From contig NZ_MORL01000002.1 in assembly GCF_001870735.1 (NCBI RefSeq), forward strand, positions 443,076 to 507,075: a stretch of DNA of 64,000 bases. Reading direction: 5' to 3'. The notes under the pieces were generated by a model. The model did not search any database, was not told the origin of the DNA, and saw only the letters and a program-made list of their open reading frames with translations. Below, piece after piece: positions 1-9,123 of this stretch. Origin of the DNA: Arsenicibacter rosenii (GTDB taxonomy: Bacteria; Bacteroidota; Bacteroidia; Cytophagales; Spirosomataceae). The position numbers and the translations under genes are program-made. Numbering within the stretch: the stretch's first letter is position 1; every line of letters starts with the position of its first letter.

Positions 1-886
1 GCCCCAACTGCCAACCGAAATTTATGCGGTCGAAGGAACTACGGTCCGGCGACTGACCAATGTGCAGGATGAGTTTGTGACACCGCTGGCACTGGCAACG
101 GTCGAAGGGTATACCTCACGCAGCAAGGATGGTACGCAGGTATCGAACCTGTTGTTCAAACCGGCAAATACGGTGGCAGGGCAGAAGTTACCGGCTATTT
201 TCTTTATCCACGGCGGCCCCGTCGGGCAGGATAGCTACGGATTCGACCTGTCGCGGCAGATTCTGGCCTCGGGCGGGTATGCGGTGGTTGGTGTCAATTA
301 CCGGGGAAGCAGCGGCCGTGGACTGGAATTCTGTAAGGCCATTTATGCCGATTGGGGCAACAAGGAAGTGGCCGATATTTTAGGCGCGGTTGACCAGCTG
401 GTGCAGAAGGGCGTAGCTGACCCTGACCGCCTGGGCATCGGTGGCTGGAGCTACGGCGGTATCCTGACCAATTACACCATTGCGACAGACCCGCGCTTTA
501 AAGCCGCTGCCAGCGGTGCCGGTAGCTCCCTGCAACTGACCATGTACGGCATTGACCAGTATGTCAATCAGTACGAAAATGAGCTGGGTGCCCCATGGAA
601 AAATCTGGATAAGTGGCTGAAACTGTCCTATCCGTTTCTGAAGGCCGACAAGATCAAAACACCAACCATGTTTATGGCGTCGGAAAAAGACTTTAACGTG
701 CCGGTGGCGGGTAGCGAGCAGATGTATCAGGCCCTGAAATCGCTGGGTGTACCGGCGCAGCTGATTATTTACCCGAACTCATTCCACGGCATTACGACCC
801 CAAGCTACCAGAAAGACCGCTTTGTGCGCTATCTGGACTGGTTTGATAAATACCTGAAAGCACCGGCGTTGCAGGCGCAGAAATAA
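1..886 (+). CDS. S9 family prolyl-oligopeptidase-type serine peptidase, C-terminal part
   Basis: The gene is cut by the left edge: the frame is open from base 2, so the true start and the N-terminal beta-propeller expected of the family lie outside. What is visible is the alpha/beta-hydrolase catalytic domain. It carries the oxyanion-hole HGGP motif, the nucleophile elbow GWSYGG (Ser codon at 449), an acid candidate in SEKDFNVP (Asp codon at 689) and the catalytic His in NSFHG (codon at 785). Family members cleave peptides after proline or release dipeptides, usually in the periplasm; the signal peptide cannot be checked here. A strong hairpin terminator follows. Family assignment is secure; substrate is unknown. 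Confidence 0.88.
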   Translation, partial: PQLPTEIYAVEGTTVRRLTNVQDEFVTPLALATVEGYTSRSKDGTQVSNLLFKPANTVAGQKLPAIFFIHGGPVGQDSYGFDLSRQILASGGYAVVGVNYRGSSGRGLEFCKAIYADWGNKEVADILGAVDQLVQKGVADPDRLGIGGWSYGGILTNYTIATDPRFKAAASGAGSSLQLTMYGIDQYVNQYENELGAPWKNLDKWLKLSYPFLKADKIKTPTMFMASEKDFNVPVAGSEQMYQALKSLGVPAQLIIYPNSFHGITTPSYQKDRFVRYLDWFDKYLKAPALQAQK

Positions 887-908
887 CCTGTGGAGCGGAT
901 AGCGTAAT

Positions 909-950
909 CGTGGCCCGATCAGACAGTATCACCCGTCTGGTTGGGCCACG
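909..950 (+). terminator. Rho-independent terminator after the S9 peptidase
   Basis: A 16-bp stem (909-924 with 935-950, three G-U pairs) with a 10-nt loop is followed by a T-rich stretch at 953-959. It lies 23 bases after the S9 stop codon. The remaining bases up to 1116 show no gene; they are leader sequence for the next reading frame. Confidence 0.75.
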
Positions 951-1116
951 ACTTGTTTTCCGGAAGGGGGATCTGACCGTTTACGCGCGAAAACCAGCCA
1001 TTGGCTCAGTAGGCCGGTTATGTATCGGGTTTCCGTTGTAAGTTTCTGGTAGAACGTTGTTTAGCCATGCGCTGGCCAGACAACAATCAGTTGTTCTGAC
1101 CGCAAATTCCGCAACA

Positions 1117-4100
1117 ATGAAAAGCCTGACCATCTTCTGCACCCTATGGCTGTTTTCGGGTATGTTATCCGCCCGCAACCTGACTGCCCCGAAGGCAGCG
1201 ACCACACTGACCGGAAGCATTTCCGTGACCAGCAGCCAGCAAACCGGTAATCCCCGGACGCGCACATTTACGTTTCACCTGCCCTCCGCTACACCTGCCT
1301 GTAATCTGCCGTTGATGATTGTGCTGCACGGCGACGGTGGTACCGGAGCCGGTATTATGAACTACACCGGATTTAATGCATTGGGCGATGCCCAAAACTT
1401 TATTAGTGTATATCCGGATGCGTTACCGGTGGCTGGGTCGGTTCAGTGGAATAAATTTGCCGACAATGCGACGGGGTCAGGAGATAACGGCAATGATGCC
1501 AATGCGCCTGATGATGTGCAGTTTATCGTAGATCTGATCGATTATTGCTACCGGCGTTTCGGCATCGACCGTAGCCGCGTTTATGTGACCGGGCATTCGG
1601 GGGGCGGCTTTATGGCGTATTTCCTGACCATTGCCAGCGCCTCGAAGGGTCGGATTGCCGGTATTGCACCGGTGGCTGCCAGCTTATGGGGCAATGATAC
1701 TTACCTGAACAATCAGTTTGCGACCGGGACATTTTCCCGGACACCGCTATTGCACATCCATGCGACAACCGATACCGATGTTAGTTTTCCTGACCTGAAC
1801 AGTGGCTGGATCTGGCCTGAGGCTTCCTATGCCTGGCCGACCTGTACCAACGCAACGCCTGTAAGTTCGGCGATTGCAGCGGATATTACCCGGTACGATT
1901 TCTGTACCAGCCCGGCACCGGTAGTATTGCTGGCCCTGAAACGGGCAGGCCTGGGACATGCCTGGCCAACCATTGCCAATTCGGGGTATAACACCGAATT
2001 ACAGATCTGGTCGTTTCTGAGTCCGTTCAGTAAAGGGAGTTATACATTACCGGCACCGGTTATCAGCCCGTCATCAACCTCTATAACGGCCGGGCAACAG
2101 GTTTCCCTGACGGCTGGTTGTCCGGCAGGGTCGGGATATGTCTGGAATACCGGAGCAACCGCCGCCACAATTACGGTTTCACCGACAGCCACCACCACCT
2201 ACACGGCTTATTGTACGGCGGGTTTGTGTCAGGGGGCGGCCGGACAGGTGATGGTAACGGTAGGGAGCAGTACAACATCAGTGGCCGCTGTGATCGACGA
2301 TCACATCAAAACAGATCAGTTCGGGTATTTGCCGGCCGCACAGAAAATTGCGGTCATCAGCAGTCCTGACCCCGCCGTGAGTCAGTATAATCAGACAAGC
2401 CAGTATACGCCGGGCAACACCTATCAGCTGCGGCGGGTGTCTGATAACAGCGTGGTTTTCAGCGGAACACTCGTGGCGTGGAACGGAGGAGCAACGCATA
2501 ATCAGTCGGGCGACAGGGTATGGTGGTTTGATTTTTCGCCGGTAACCGCCGCCGGTAGCTACTATGTCTATGATGTCGGGCAAAACAAGCGTTCGTATCC
2601 GTTTCTGATTGCTGAGTATGTGTATGATGTACCGGCGCGGCAGGCCCTGGCAGCCCTGAAGATGCAGCGGTGCGGGGTAGCTCGTTTCGGTCAGCTGGGC
2701 AGTAAAATCTGGCAGGATGCGGCCTGTCACCTCGGCAATTTGCAGGATACGCATTGCCGCGATGTTTCGGACCCGGCCAATAGCGCCAGAGAACGGAACA
2801 TGTCGGGTGGGTGGCATGATGCCGGTGATTTCAACAAGTATTCGCTCTATGCAGCTGAGGCGCTTCATAACCTGCTGAAAGCCTATGAAGAGAATCCGGC
2901 GTCGTGGACGGCTGCTGCCGGTTCGCTGCCTGCACCGCTGGAGGAGGCCGCTTATGAACTGGACTGGCTCCTGAAAATGCAGGACAGCGATGGGCGGGTG
3001 CGTTGTAAGGTTAGTATTAAAGGGTACGGAACAAGCAGCCCGCCCGGTACCGATACCCGTCAGCGGTTTTACGGAGGGGCCAGTACCCTGACGACCTATG
3101 CCGTTGCGTCGGTGTTTGCGCATGCCGCCAGTGTGTTCGGTAGTTTTTCGGCAACCTATGCCAATACGCTTAAGACGGCCGCCCGCCAGGCCTGGAATTG
3201 GGCAAAGGCTAACCCGAATGTGATTTTTGACAACACACCTTTTCTGATAAACGGGGGAGGTAGTTTTAACCCCGACAACGGCATTTACGGCGATGCTGCC
3301 AATAGCAGCTACTACCGCAGCATCATATACCCGACGGTAGCGGCGGCCTATCTGTTCCGGTTGTTCGGCGCTACGGACGGTGCGGCTTACAAAACCGCAT
3401 TTGAAAACCTGTATGGCCAAACCAGCCCGCTGCAATGGACGGCCGGTGCTGATGCCTATTTCCCGGATTGGCAGGTGATACTCGACGCACTGCTGACCTA
3501 CGCTAACGCGCCGGATGCAACGCCCGCCCATGCTACGGCGATCCGGAATAAGTTTACGGCTCTCGTCACAACGTCCTCCAAACTGCTGCCTGCTTTCCTT
3601 AACCGGACGGATGCCTATCGGGCTTACCTGAATTATCATCCCTGGAACTCAAATCAGCAGAAAGCGCAGGCCGCTCTTCAACTTCAGCTGCTGAAACGCA
3701 ATAACCTGAGTCCGGCAACGAATGAGGCGTTACAACAGGCAGCGCTCGGGTATCTGCACTACCTGCATGGGTTGAATCCGAATGCAAAATGCTACCTGAG
3801 TCAGATGAACGCGCTGGGTGCGTCGAACTCACAAAACGAAATTTACCATGGCTGGTTCTGGGATGGAACCGTGTATGATAATGCCCTGACGTCGGCAACA
3901 GGGCCGTTTCCCGGCTTCCTGATCGGCGGGCCGAATCAGGACTACAGCGGGGCGCTGATACCGCCCAAGGGACAGCCTGCGCAAAAAGCTTATAAGGACT
4001 GGAACACCGATTATCCGGACAATGCCTATGAAATCACCGAAATCGGTATTTACACACAAGCTGCCTATATCCGGTTGGCCGCCGCGTTTATGACAAAGCC

Positions 4101-4323
4101 ACTTTGTACAGATAGTGCTGTCAGCCAGTCGGTTCAGTCGGGCGACTGGCAGGCCCCATCGACCTGGTTGTGCGGGACGGTTCCGACCGTGAGCAGTCGT
4201 GTGCAGGTGAAAGCGGGGCATATAGTGACGATACCGGCACCTGTGCAGGTAAAGCAGATACAGCTCGACGCGGGCGGGCAGCTACGGTTCAGCGCAGGCG
4301 GCAGGTTGATCCTGGTTCCTTAA
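1117..4323 (+). CDS. Exported bifunctional enzyme: CE1/PHB-depolymerase-type esterase fused to GH9 cellulase
   Basis: 1068 aa from the ATG at 1117, chosen because it gives a clean signal peptide ([16 protein letters not shown]); an in-frame ATG at 1057 adds 20 residues that do not look like one. Domains in order: an esterase of the PHB depolymerase/feruloyl esterase type (about 40-310; LHGDGG motif, nucleophile Ser161 in GHSGGG); an Ig/PKD-like spacer (about 320-390); a cellulase N-terminal Ig-like domain (about 405-500); a GH9 catalytic domain (about 505-1000) with [11 protein letters not shown] carrying Asp568 and Asp571, and the likely acid Glu975; and a C-terminal module of about 65 residues beginning [10 protein letters not shown]. 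It probably removes ester substituents and cuts beta-1,4-glucan in plant cell walls. No other cellulase gene is nearby. Confidence 0.86.
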   Translation: MKSLTIFCTLWLFSGMLSARNLTAPKAATTLTGSISVTSSQQTGNPRTRTFTFHLPSATPACNLPLMIVLHGDGGTGAGIMNYTGFNALGDAQNFISVYPDALPVAGSVQWNKFADNATGSGDNGNDANAPDDVQFIVDLIDYCYRRFGIDRSRVYVTGHSGGGFMAYFLTIASASKGRIAGIAPVAASLWGNDTYLNNQFATGTFSRTPLLHIHATTDTDVSFPDLNSGWIWPEASYAWPTCTNATPVSSAIAADITRYDFCTSPAPVVLLALKRAGLGHAWPTIANSGYNTELQIWSFLSPFSKGSYTLPAPVISPSSTSITAGQQVSLTAGCPAGSGYVWNTGATAATITVSPTATTTYTAYCTAGLCQGAAGQVMVTVGSSTTSVAAVIDDHIKTDQFGYLPAAQKIAVISSPDPAVSQYNQTSQYTPGNTYQLRRVSDNSVVFSGTLVAWNGGATHNQSGDRVWWFDFSPVTAAGSYYVYDVGQNKRSYPFLIAEYVYDVPARQALAALKMQRCGVARFGQLGSKIWQDAACHLGNLQDTHCRDVSDPANSARERNMSGGWHDAGDFNKYSLYAAEALHNLLKAYEENPASWTAAAGSLPAPLEEAAYELDWLLKMQDSDGRVRCKVSIKGYGTSSPPGTDTRQRFYGGASTLTTYAVASVFAHAASVFGSFSATYANTLKTAARQAWNWAKANPNVIFDNTPFLINGGGSFNPDNGIYGDAANSSYYRSIIYPTVAAAYLFRLFGATDGAAYKTAFENLYGQTSPLQWTAGADAYFPDWQVILDALLTYANAPDATPAHATAIRNKFTALVTTSSKLLPAFLNRTDAYRAYLNYHPWNSNQQKAQAALQLQLLKRNNLSPATNEALQQAALGYLHYLHGLNPNAKCYLSQMNALGASNSQNEIYHGWFWDGTVYDNALTSATGPFPGFLIGGPNQDYSGALIPPKGQPAQKAYKDWNTDYPDNAYEITEIGIYTQAAYIRLAAAFMTKPLCTDSAVSQSVQSGDWQAPSTWLCGTVPTVSSRVQVKAGHIVTIPAPVQVKQIQLDAGGQLRFSAGGRLILVP

Positions 4324-4373
4324 TTTTCTTAAATGCAACATTGTTGCATTTAAGAAAATTAACCATACCTTTG
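4320..4373 (+). promoter_or_regulatory. Palindromic operator overlapping a Bacteroidetes promoter (candidate Zur box)
   Basis: Two 21-bp arms (4320-4340 and 4342-4362) are exact reverse complements around a single base; the core reads TGCAACATTGTTGCA. A Bacteroidetes -7 element TACCTTTG lies at 4366-4373. A TTG at 4344-4346 sits 19 bases upstream of it, in -33 position and inside the right arm, so a bound repressor would block the promoter. The next gene is a COG0523 GTPase; this family is often under the zinc repressor Zur, which is the basis for the guess. The element also overlaps the stop codon of the GH9 gene and may double as a terminator. Confidence 0.6.
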
Positions 4374-4399
4374 CGGGAGAGATTTTTCACTTGAGCTGT

Positions 4400-5611
4400 A
4401 TGAAAAAGCTACCTGTAACGGTACTAAGCGGATTTCTGGGTGCTGGTAAAACCACGCTGCTTAACCACGTCCTGCACAACCGGCAAGGCCTGAAAGTGGC
4501 GGTTATCGTCAACGACATGAGCGAGGTAAACGTGGATGCACAACTGGTGCAGCAACAGAACACGCTCTCGCGGACGGAAGAAAAACTGGTCGAAATGAGC
4601 AATGGCTGCATTTGCTGTACCCTGCGCGAAGACCTGATGCTGGAGGTAGAGAAACTGGCCCGCGAAAACCGGTTCGACTACCTGCTGATTGAGTCGACGG
4701 GGATCTCGGAGCCGTTGCCGGTGGCACAGACCTTTTCGTTTATCGACGACGAGAAGGGCATTGACCTCTCGCGGTTTTCGCGTCTGGATACGCTGGTGAC
4801 GGTCGTAGATGCCTACAACTTTCCGCGCGACTTCGGCTCTGTCGATACCGTACAGAGCCGGTCGCTGAACGACGATGAAACCGACACGCGCGCCATCGTG
4901 AACCTGCTGACCGATCAGATCGAATTTGCCAACGTTATTATTCTGAATAAAACGGACCTGCTGCCCCGCTATCAGGTAGGTGAACTGCGGGCAATTGTGC
5001 AAAAGCTGAATCCGAAGGCACGGATTATCGAAAGCCAGTTCAGTAAGGTCGATCCGGCCCTGATTCTGAATACCGGCCTGTTTGATTTTGATGAAGCCTC
5101 GCAGTCGGCAGGCTGGATACAGGAGCTGGAAAACTACAAAAACGGCGTTTGCCACACCCCCGAAACAGAAGAATACGGCATCGGTTCGTTTGTGTTCCGC
5201 GACCGCCGGCCGTTTCATCCGGTCCGTTTCTGGCAATACCTGAGCGAACATTTTCCGGCGGGCATCATTCGCAGCAAAGGACTGTTCTGGCTGGCATCCC
5301 GCCCCGACGAAGCGCTGAATTTCAGCCAGGCAGGCGGGAGCCTTCGGGCCGAGCAGGCCGGTGTGTGGTGGGCGTCGATGCCGTTTCAGCAGCGGTTACG
5401 GTACGGCGCGTTCCTCGACCATCGCCAACAGATTGAAGCCCGCTGGGATAAGCGCTTCGGCGACCGGCAGAACGAGCTGGTCATTATCGGTCAGGATCTG
5501 GATAAACTCCGGATTATACACGAACTGACAGACTGTCTCTGTACGGAGCAGGAGATTCTGCACATGGAGAAAAAAGGGCGGTTTACCGATCCGTTCCCGG
5601 TCTGGCAATAA
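4400..5611 (+). CDS. COG0523 (CobW/ZNG1-type) metallochaperone GTPase
   Basis: 403 aa. The ATG at 4400 starts the conserved [19 protein letters not shown] with Walker A at residues 11-19; a TTG nine bases upstream is less likely. The family metal motif GCICC (Cys70, Cys72, Cys73) follows, then a nucleotide-binding NKTD motif and a CobW C-terminal domain from about residue 255 ([17 protein letters not shown]). The family moves zinc or other metals to client proteins using GTP. The upstream palindrome suggests induction under metal shortage, and the flavoprotein 10 bases downstream is probably co-transcribed. Which metal and which client cannot be told from sequence. Confidence 0.88.
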   Translation: MKKLPVTVLSGFLGAGKTTLLNHVLHNRQGLKVAVIVNDMSEVNVDAQLVQQQNTLSRTEEKLVEMSNGCICCTLREDLMLEVEKLARENRFDYLLIESTGISEPLPVAQTFSFIDDEKGIDLSRFSRLDTLVTVVDAYNFPRDFGSVDTVQSRSLNDDETDTRAIVNLLTDQIEFANVIILNKTDLLPRYQVGELRAIVQKLNPKARIIESQFSKVDPALILNTGLFDFDEASQSAGWIQELENYKNGVCHTPETEEYGIGSFVFRDRRPFHPVRFWQYLSEHFPAGIIRSKGLFWLASRPDEALNFSQAGGSLRAEQAGVWWASMPFQQRLRYGAFLDHRQQIEARWDKRFGDRQNELVIIGQDLDKLRIIHELTDCLCTEQEILHMEKKGRFTDPFPVWQ

Positions 5612-5621
5612 CAACAAAACG

Positions 5622-6548
5622 ATGAAAGAACCATACGATGCCGCCATTATCGGCGGCAGTTTTGCCGGGCTGAGCGCGGCGCTTGTGCTCGGCCGTTCCA
5701 TGCGGCATGCTGTGGTGATTGATGCCGGGAAACCCTGCAACCGCCAGACCCCGGCGTCACACAATTTCCTGACGCACGACGGCCGGCCTCCCGGTGAAAT
5801 ACTGGCAGAAGCCCGCCGGAATGTGCAGCGTTACCCCACGGTCGACCTGGTTGCCGGGACGGTGATCACCGCTGCGCAAACCACCGGAGGCTTTACTCTC
5901 ACCACACAGGCAGGAGAGCAACTGACCGCCCGCAAGCTGTTGCTGGCAACGGGTGTGGCCGATCAGATGCCCCCTATCCCGGGGTTTGCCGAATGCTGGG
6001 GGCGCTCGGTGCTGCACTGCCCGTTCTGCCACGGTTACGAAGTGCGTAACGAGCCCATCGGGTTGCTGGCCAACGGGGAGATGGCCCACGAACTGGCCCG
6101 GCTGATTGAGCAATGGAGCCCGAACCTGACCCTGTTTACCAACGGGCCGTCGACGCTGACGGCTGACCAGCTGGCCGATGTCCGGCAGTTGGGAATTCCG
6201 GTAATCGAAGACGAGGTGCAGGCTATTCTTCACCAAGATGGGTTTATGCAGGCAGTACAGCTGGCAGATAACCGTACGGTTGCGCTGACCGCCCTATTCA
6301 GCCGCGTGCCGTTTACCCACCATACCGATCTGGCCGATCAGCTCGGCTGTGCTTATTCGGAGACCGGGCATATTGCGGTCGACGGGATGGGCCAAACCAA
6401 TGTGGCGGGTGTCTTTGCCGCCGGCGACTGTACGACGGTGATGCGGCAGGTAGCGATGGCGGTGGCCGCAGGCAGTAAAGCCGGTGTGGCGGTAAACCGG
6501 GTGCTGCGGCAGGATGAATTAGCCCGGCGAAAAGAAGTCGGGTCATAA
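5622..6548 (+). CDS. Thioredoxin-reductase-like FAD/NAD(P) oxidoreductase
   Basis: 308 aa, close to the usual thioredoxin reductase length. An FAD-binding glycine motif (IIGGSFAGLSAALVLG) opens the protein. The redox-active pair is Cys133 and Cys136 in HCPFCHGYE, a variant of the CATC of classical TrxB that is common in stand-alone TrxB-like proteins. The C-terminal FAD motif GVFAAGDCTT is intact. The typical GxGxxA/G NADPH site of TrxB is not obvious around residue 150, so it may use another donor or act as a disulfide-handling enzyme. It lies 10 bases after the COG0523 gene, suggesting a shared transcript linking metal supply to thiol redox. Confidence 0.82.
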   Translation: MKEPYDAAIIGGSFAGLSAALVLGRSMRHAVVIDAGKPCNRQTPASHNFLTHDGRPPGEILAEARRNVQRYPTVDLVAGTVITAAQTTGGFTLTTQAGEQLTARKLLLATGVADQMPPIPGFAECWGRSVLHCPFCHGYEVRNEPIGLLANGEMAHELARLIEQWSPNLTLFTNGPSTLTADQLADVRQLGIPVIEDEVQAILHQDGFMQAVQLADNRTVALTALFSRVPFTHHTDLADQLGCAYSETGHIAVDGMGQTNVAGVFAAGDCTTVMRQVAMAVAAGSKAGVAVNRVLRQDELARRKEVGS

Positions 6549-6555
6549 AAAAAGG

Positions 6556-6578
6556 GGACAGGCTAAAAAGGCCTGTCC
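6556..6578 (-). terminator. Short hairpin between convergent genes
   Basis: An 8-bp perfect stem (6556-6563 with 6571-6578) has an A-run on its left side, which reads as a U-tract on the minus strand. Its position also lets it act at the end of the flavoprotein gene. The bases from 6579 to 6647 show nothing else. Confidence 0.5.
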
Positions 6579-6647
6579 GCCAATGAGGTCACACATACTT
6601 GCAGACTGTGTGACTCTAAGGGAATATATAATCGGCGAAAAAGAGAG

Positions 6648-6711
6648 TAATCAGTAGGCAAATAGAAGGCCAAACCACTAATGGTTCGGCCTTCTATTTG
6701 CCTACTGATTA
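6648..6711. terminator. Very long hairpin at the left border of the AT-rich island
   Basis: A 24-bp perfect stem (6648-6671 with 6688-6711), then one mismatch, then five more pairs, closes on a 4-base loop (6678-6681). It includes the stop codon of the minus-strand gene and sits between convergent genes, so it may terminate both ways. It is much longer than a normal intrinsic terminator. Confidence 0.7.
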
Positions 6712-7263
6712 AACGGATTTTAGTATCCTTACTTTACCGTCAGCATCAAAATGAATTATTTTACTATTGTTAGGCCCTCCGCCAATTATTCGGCCTCGAT
6801 TCACTTTTACTTGCTCTTTACTGCCATCTTGCTTAACCATTTCTATCCATCTCTGTGTTTTCAGTGGACGAATATATAATCGATCTCCAATGGCCTCTTC
6901 CAGGCATTTTAACATATCAGGTGTAGGTGCAGTTTTTTCTATGTCAAATTGAGACTTTCCATCGTAGAACAAAATAATATCTTCTCCAAGTAATGCCCAC
7001 TCCTTTGGAGGGTTGTCTCTGTATTTATCATCTAGTTCGGCACGTATTACCCATGCTGGCTGTTTATCTTCGTTAATGAACCTCTTCACTGTAACCACTC
7101 CTTTATCGCCTATAAAATGGTGATCACGTATGCATTCATGAATAAAGTCTAATATTATTTGTTGTTCCTTCGGATTGGTAATATTAATCTGATGGCATTG
7201 TTGTGCCAAAAGAGAGATAATATTAAAAAAAGAAAATGCTATTGTTATTGTTAAGGTTTTCAT
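6709..7263 (-). CDS. Exported protein of unknown function, partner of the JAMM protein
   Basis: 184 aa from the ATG at 7263, which gives a clear signal peptide (MKTLTITIAFSFFNIISLLA, cleavage near AQQ); an upstream in-frame ATG adds 15 residues without such character. The mature part is mixed alpha/beta by eye, charged, with two Cys (C23, C44) early and one near residue 110, and a glycine patch (RIIGGGPNNSK) near the C-terminus. I recognise no family. It starts only four bases after the JAMM gene stop, so the two are surely one transcript. Low GC and codon choice match its partner and differ from the flanks, suggesting joint acquisition. An accessory, inhibitor or immunity role is possible but unproven. 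Confidence 0.75.
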   Translation of the reverse strand: MKTLTITIAFSFFNIISLLAQQCHQINITNPKEQQIILDFIHECIRDHHFIGDKGVVTVKRFINEDKQPAWVIRAELDDKYRDNPPKEWALLGEDIILFYDGKSQFDIEKTAPTPDMLKCLEEAIGDRLYIRPLKTQRWIEMVKQDGSKEQVKVNRGRIIGGGPNNSKIIHFDADGKVRILKSV

Positions 7264-7267
7264 AGGA

Positions 7268-8407
7268 TTACTGACAGTTTGGTAGACTCGATTTCTCAAT
7301 AGGTCCATTCATATTAAATTCAAAATCGTTTGTGCCTGTAATGATATACTGACGTAATCCAGGAAATGAAGACATAATATTAATGTCATCTTGACTTGGA
7401 TTAAATGTATCATAAGAGAGACCATTGTAGGGACTTGTCCCCGTCGGATGGGTGTGTACCATACCCATGACTTCTAGGGTCTCTAAAATACCACCTTGAC
7501 CGTTGTTTAAGGTCCAGTCATATAGTTCTACTTTCCATACTCCCTTCTCTTGAAACAGTGTAACCAGAACTCTGTTTTGTTGATCACGCCATTGATTTCC
7601 TGCCGGCCAAGCTACAGATTCTAATGAGTTTTCTTTATTTGGCAAAATAATCAATTTCCCATCTGTTGTGATCAATCCACCATATTCTTTTGAATCACGA
7701 TTACTATACTCATGCATTTTGTTGTAGTTAAAGCAGTTAGCATCAGTTAAATAGTAAGCATTATTGTAATATGTTGGATCATCATTTGATGGGGGCGAAC
7801 TTGGGGAGCCTCCTGGCGGGGTAGGAGTTGGGTTGATTGGGTATTCTGGCCCACACATAGAAAAATCAAGCTCTTCATCAGTTAACCAATAAAGTGCAAA
7901 ATTAAAATAAGTGTATGTTGGACACGGGGTTGAGCGATAATCAGAATAACCACTAATTACGGCTTCTCCATCTGGGTTAGCCCCTGGTGCACCAGTATAA
8001 AAACAGTGATATTGTTGACATTGACTTATAAATGCCATGGTTGGTTGCAAAAACGGTAGTTGACCTAATTTAAACCCTATTGGTCTATCAGTTATATGTG
8101 ACTGTTGATCCCATACACTTTGGATAGAAGAAAGAGGTAGCTCTTTTGGATTGCCACTATTTTGAGGGATGCTTTCTTGCTTTAGGTAAAGATGCTCATA
8201 GGGGTCTGTTTTACTGATAATTACGTGTTTCGTCTTTCTTTTAAAGTTTATATTTTTTAATACAGCCAAGCTTAATGTTACACCAATAAATGGTCGTATT
8301 AATTTTCGACTTGGTGCACCTGTGTAAGCATTACTTTCCATAGGTGATTGGCCAAATGTACTTAAGCTTAGTAAGCACAATAGATGTAAATAGTAGCGTG
8401 TTTTCAT
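7268..8407 (-). CDS. Exported protein with C-terminal JAMM/MPN+ metalloprotease-like domain
   Basis: 379 aa. Signal peptide 1-19 (hydrophobic, ending TFGQ). The N-terminal half (about 25-185) is unrecognised and Cys-bearing. A Pro/Ser/Gly-rich linker (about 191-210) separates it from a C-terminal domain with the JAMM zinc signature: Glu241 in KEYGG, His318 and His320 in VHTHP, then Ser338 and Asp341 in NPSQDD. All ligand positions are present. The HTHP-to-SxxD interval is longer than in RadC or deubiquitinase JAMM proteins because of an insertion. The fold cleaves isopeptide or peptide bonds in other families and also occurs in secreted toxins; the target here is unknown. It is the first gene of a two-gene operon, divergent from an XRE regulator. 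Confidence 0.75.
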   Translation of the reverse strand: MKTRYYLHLLCLLSLSTFGQSPMESNAYTGAPSRKLIRPFIGVTLSLAVLKNINFKRKTKHVIISKTDPYEHLYLKQESIPQNSGNPKELPLSSIQSVWDQQSHITDRPIGFKLGQLPFLQPTMAFISQCQQYHCFYTGAPGANPDGEAVISGYSDYRSTPCPTYTYFNFALYWLTDEELDFSMCGPEYPINPTPTPPGGSPSSPPSNDDPTYYNNAYYLTDANCFNYNKMHEYSNRDSKEYGGLITTDGKLIILPNKENSLESVAWPAGNQWRDQQNRVLVTLFQEKGVWKVELYDWTLNNGQGGILETLEVMGMVHTHPTGTSPYNGLSYDTFNPSQDDINIMSSFPGLRQYIITGTNDFEFNMNGPIEKSSLPNCQ

Positions 8408-8438
8408 GGAAAATGTTATTTAAGTGTTTATATATGCG

Positions 8439-8509
8439 GAGTAAAAGCAAAAATTATGGCAGGACTTATTGCTTTTTTACTCTATACGAAGTAAACTTGT
8501 TCAAGTTTA
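8439..8509. promoter_or_regulatory. Divergent control region with dyad operator
   Basis: The 146-bp AT-rich gap between the JAMM operon and the XRE gene contains a perfect 18-bp dyad, TAAACTTGTTCAAGTTTA (8492-8509). It also holds two similar half-sites, CGGAGTAAA near 8437 and CGAAGTAAA near 8487. XRE regulators bind such dyads, and its place 45 bases before the XRE start suggests autoregulation and control of both directions. This is inference from position and symmetry. Confidence 0.5.
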
Positions 8510-8553
8510 TATTGAAAAAATAATATATTGATCTCACCAATAATTTATTAGCT

Positions 8554-8931
8554 ATGTTGCAGCCACAACACAATATCGGGAACAAAATCAGGAAGATACG
8601 TGAATTGAGAAACTTCACACAGACCTATATGGCTGAACGCTTAGGGATTAAGCAATCTACGTATAGTACAATTGAGAATGGCGAACTTGATGTTACTTTG
8701 TCTCGCTTACAGGAGATTTCAAAGCTACTTGAAGTGAGAATAGAAGATATTATATCGTTTGATGAAAAAATGGTATTTAATATATCAAATTCTCAAAATG
8801 GAGTCGGTTATATAAACAATAATGTTGTAAATCAAAATCAAAAATTAGAAGAATTCTTTCGGGAAATGGCAGTTTTAAGGGAACGAATAGGATTTCTGGA
8901 AGGAGTGATAAGTAAGAAAGAAGGCCATTAA
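8554..8931 (+). CDS. XRE-family transcriptional regulator with C-terminal coiled coil
   Basis: 125 aa. Residues about 8-65 form a Cro/CI helix-turn-helix (IRKIRELRNFTQTYMAERLG, then STYSTIENGE). An Asn-rich stretch follows (about 78-95) and the C-terminus (about 96-120) is a heptad-like helix probably used for dimerisation. It is divergent from the JAMM operon, shares its AT-rich composition, and has a perfect dyad just upstream. Most likely it is the local repressor of the island. XRE proteins are also common in toxin-antitoxin and mobile modules, which fits a transferred origin. Confidence 0.85.
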   Translation: MLQPQHNIGNKIRKIRELRNFTQTYMAERLGIKQSTYSTIENGELDVTLSRLQEISKLLEVRIEDIISFDEKMVFNISNSQNGVGYINNNVVNQNQKLEEFFREMAVLRERIGFLEGVISKKEGH

Positions 8932-9000
8932 AAAGAAGAAACATACACTGGAATAGCCGTTTTCAATATGGGTGTGCTAAATTATTTGTTGCAATGTTGC

Positions 9001-9048
9001 TCGCTTTCAGGTTAAATAACGTGTTTTAGGCGTTTAACCTGAAAGCGA
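9001..9048. terminator. 16-bp inverted repeat at the right border of the AT-rich island
   Basis: The arms at 9001-9016 and 9033-9048 match perfectly around a 16-base loop. It lies between the convergent XRE and protease genes, where the base composition changes back to GC-rich. It has no strong T-run, so it could be a terminator or a border repeat. Nothing else is seen between 8932 and 9123. Confidence 0.5.
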
Positions 9049-9123
9049 AAGTACTTAAGTCTTTAGGTCGATATTAGAGGCAATTTTGTGATATTATGTT
9101 TTGTGTACACTATATGCTGCTGC

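Noticed and set aside
2278-3639. 453-aa minus-strand reading frame
   Set aside because: Antisense to the GH9 domain, whose motifs are intact; composition is Arg/Ile-rich as expected for a shadow frame in GC-rich DNA.
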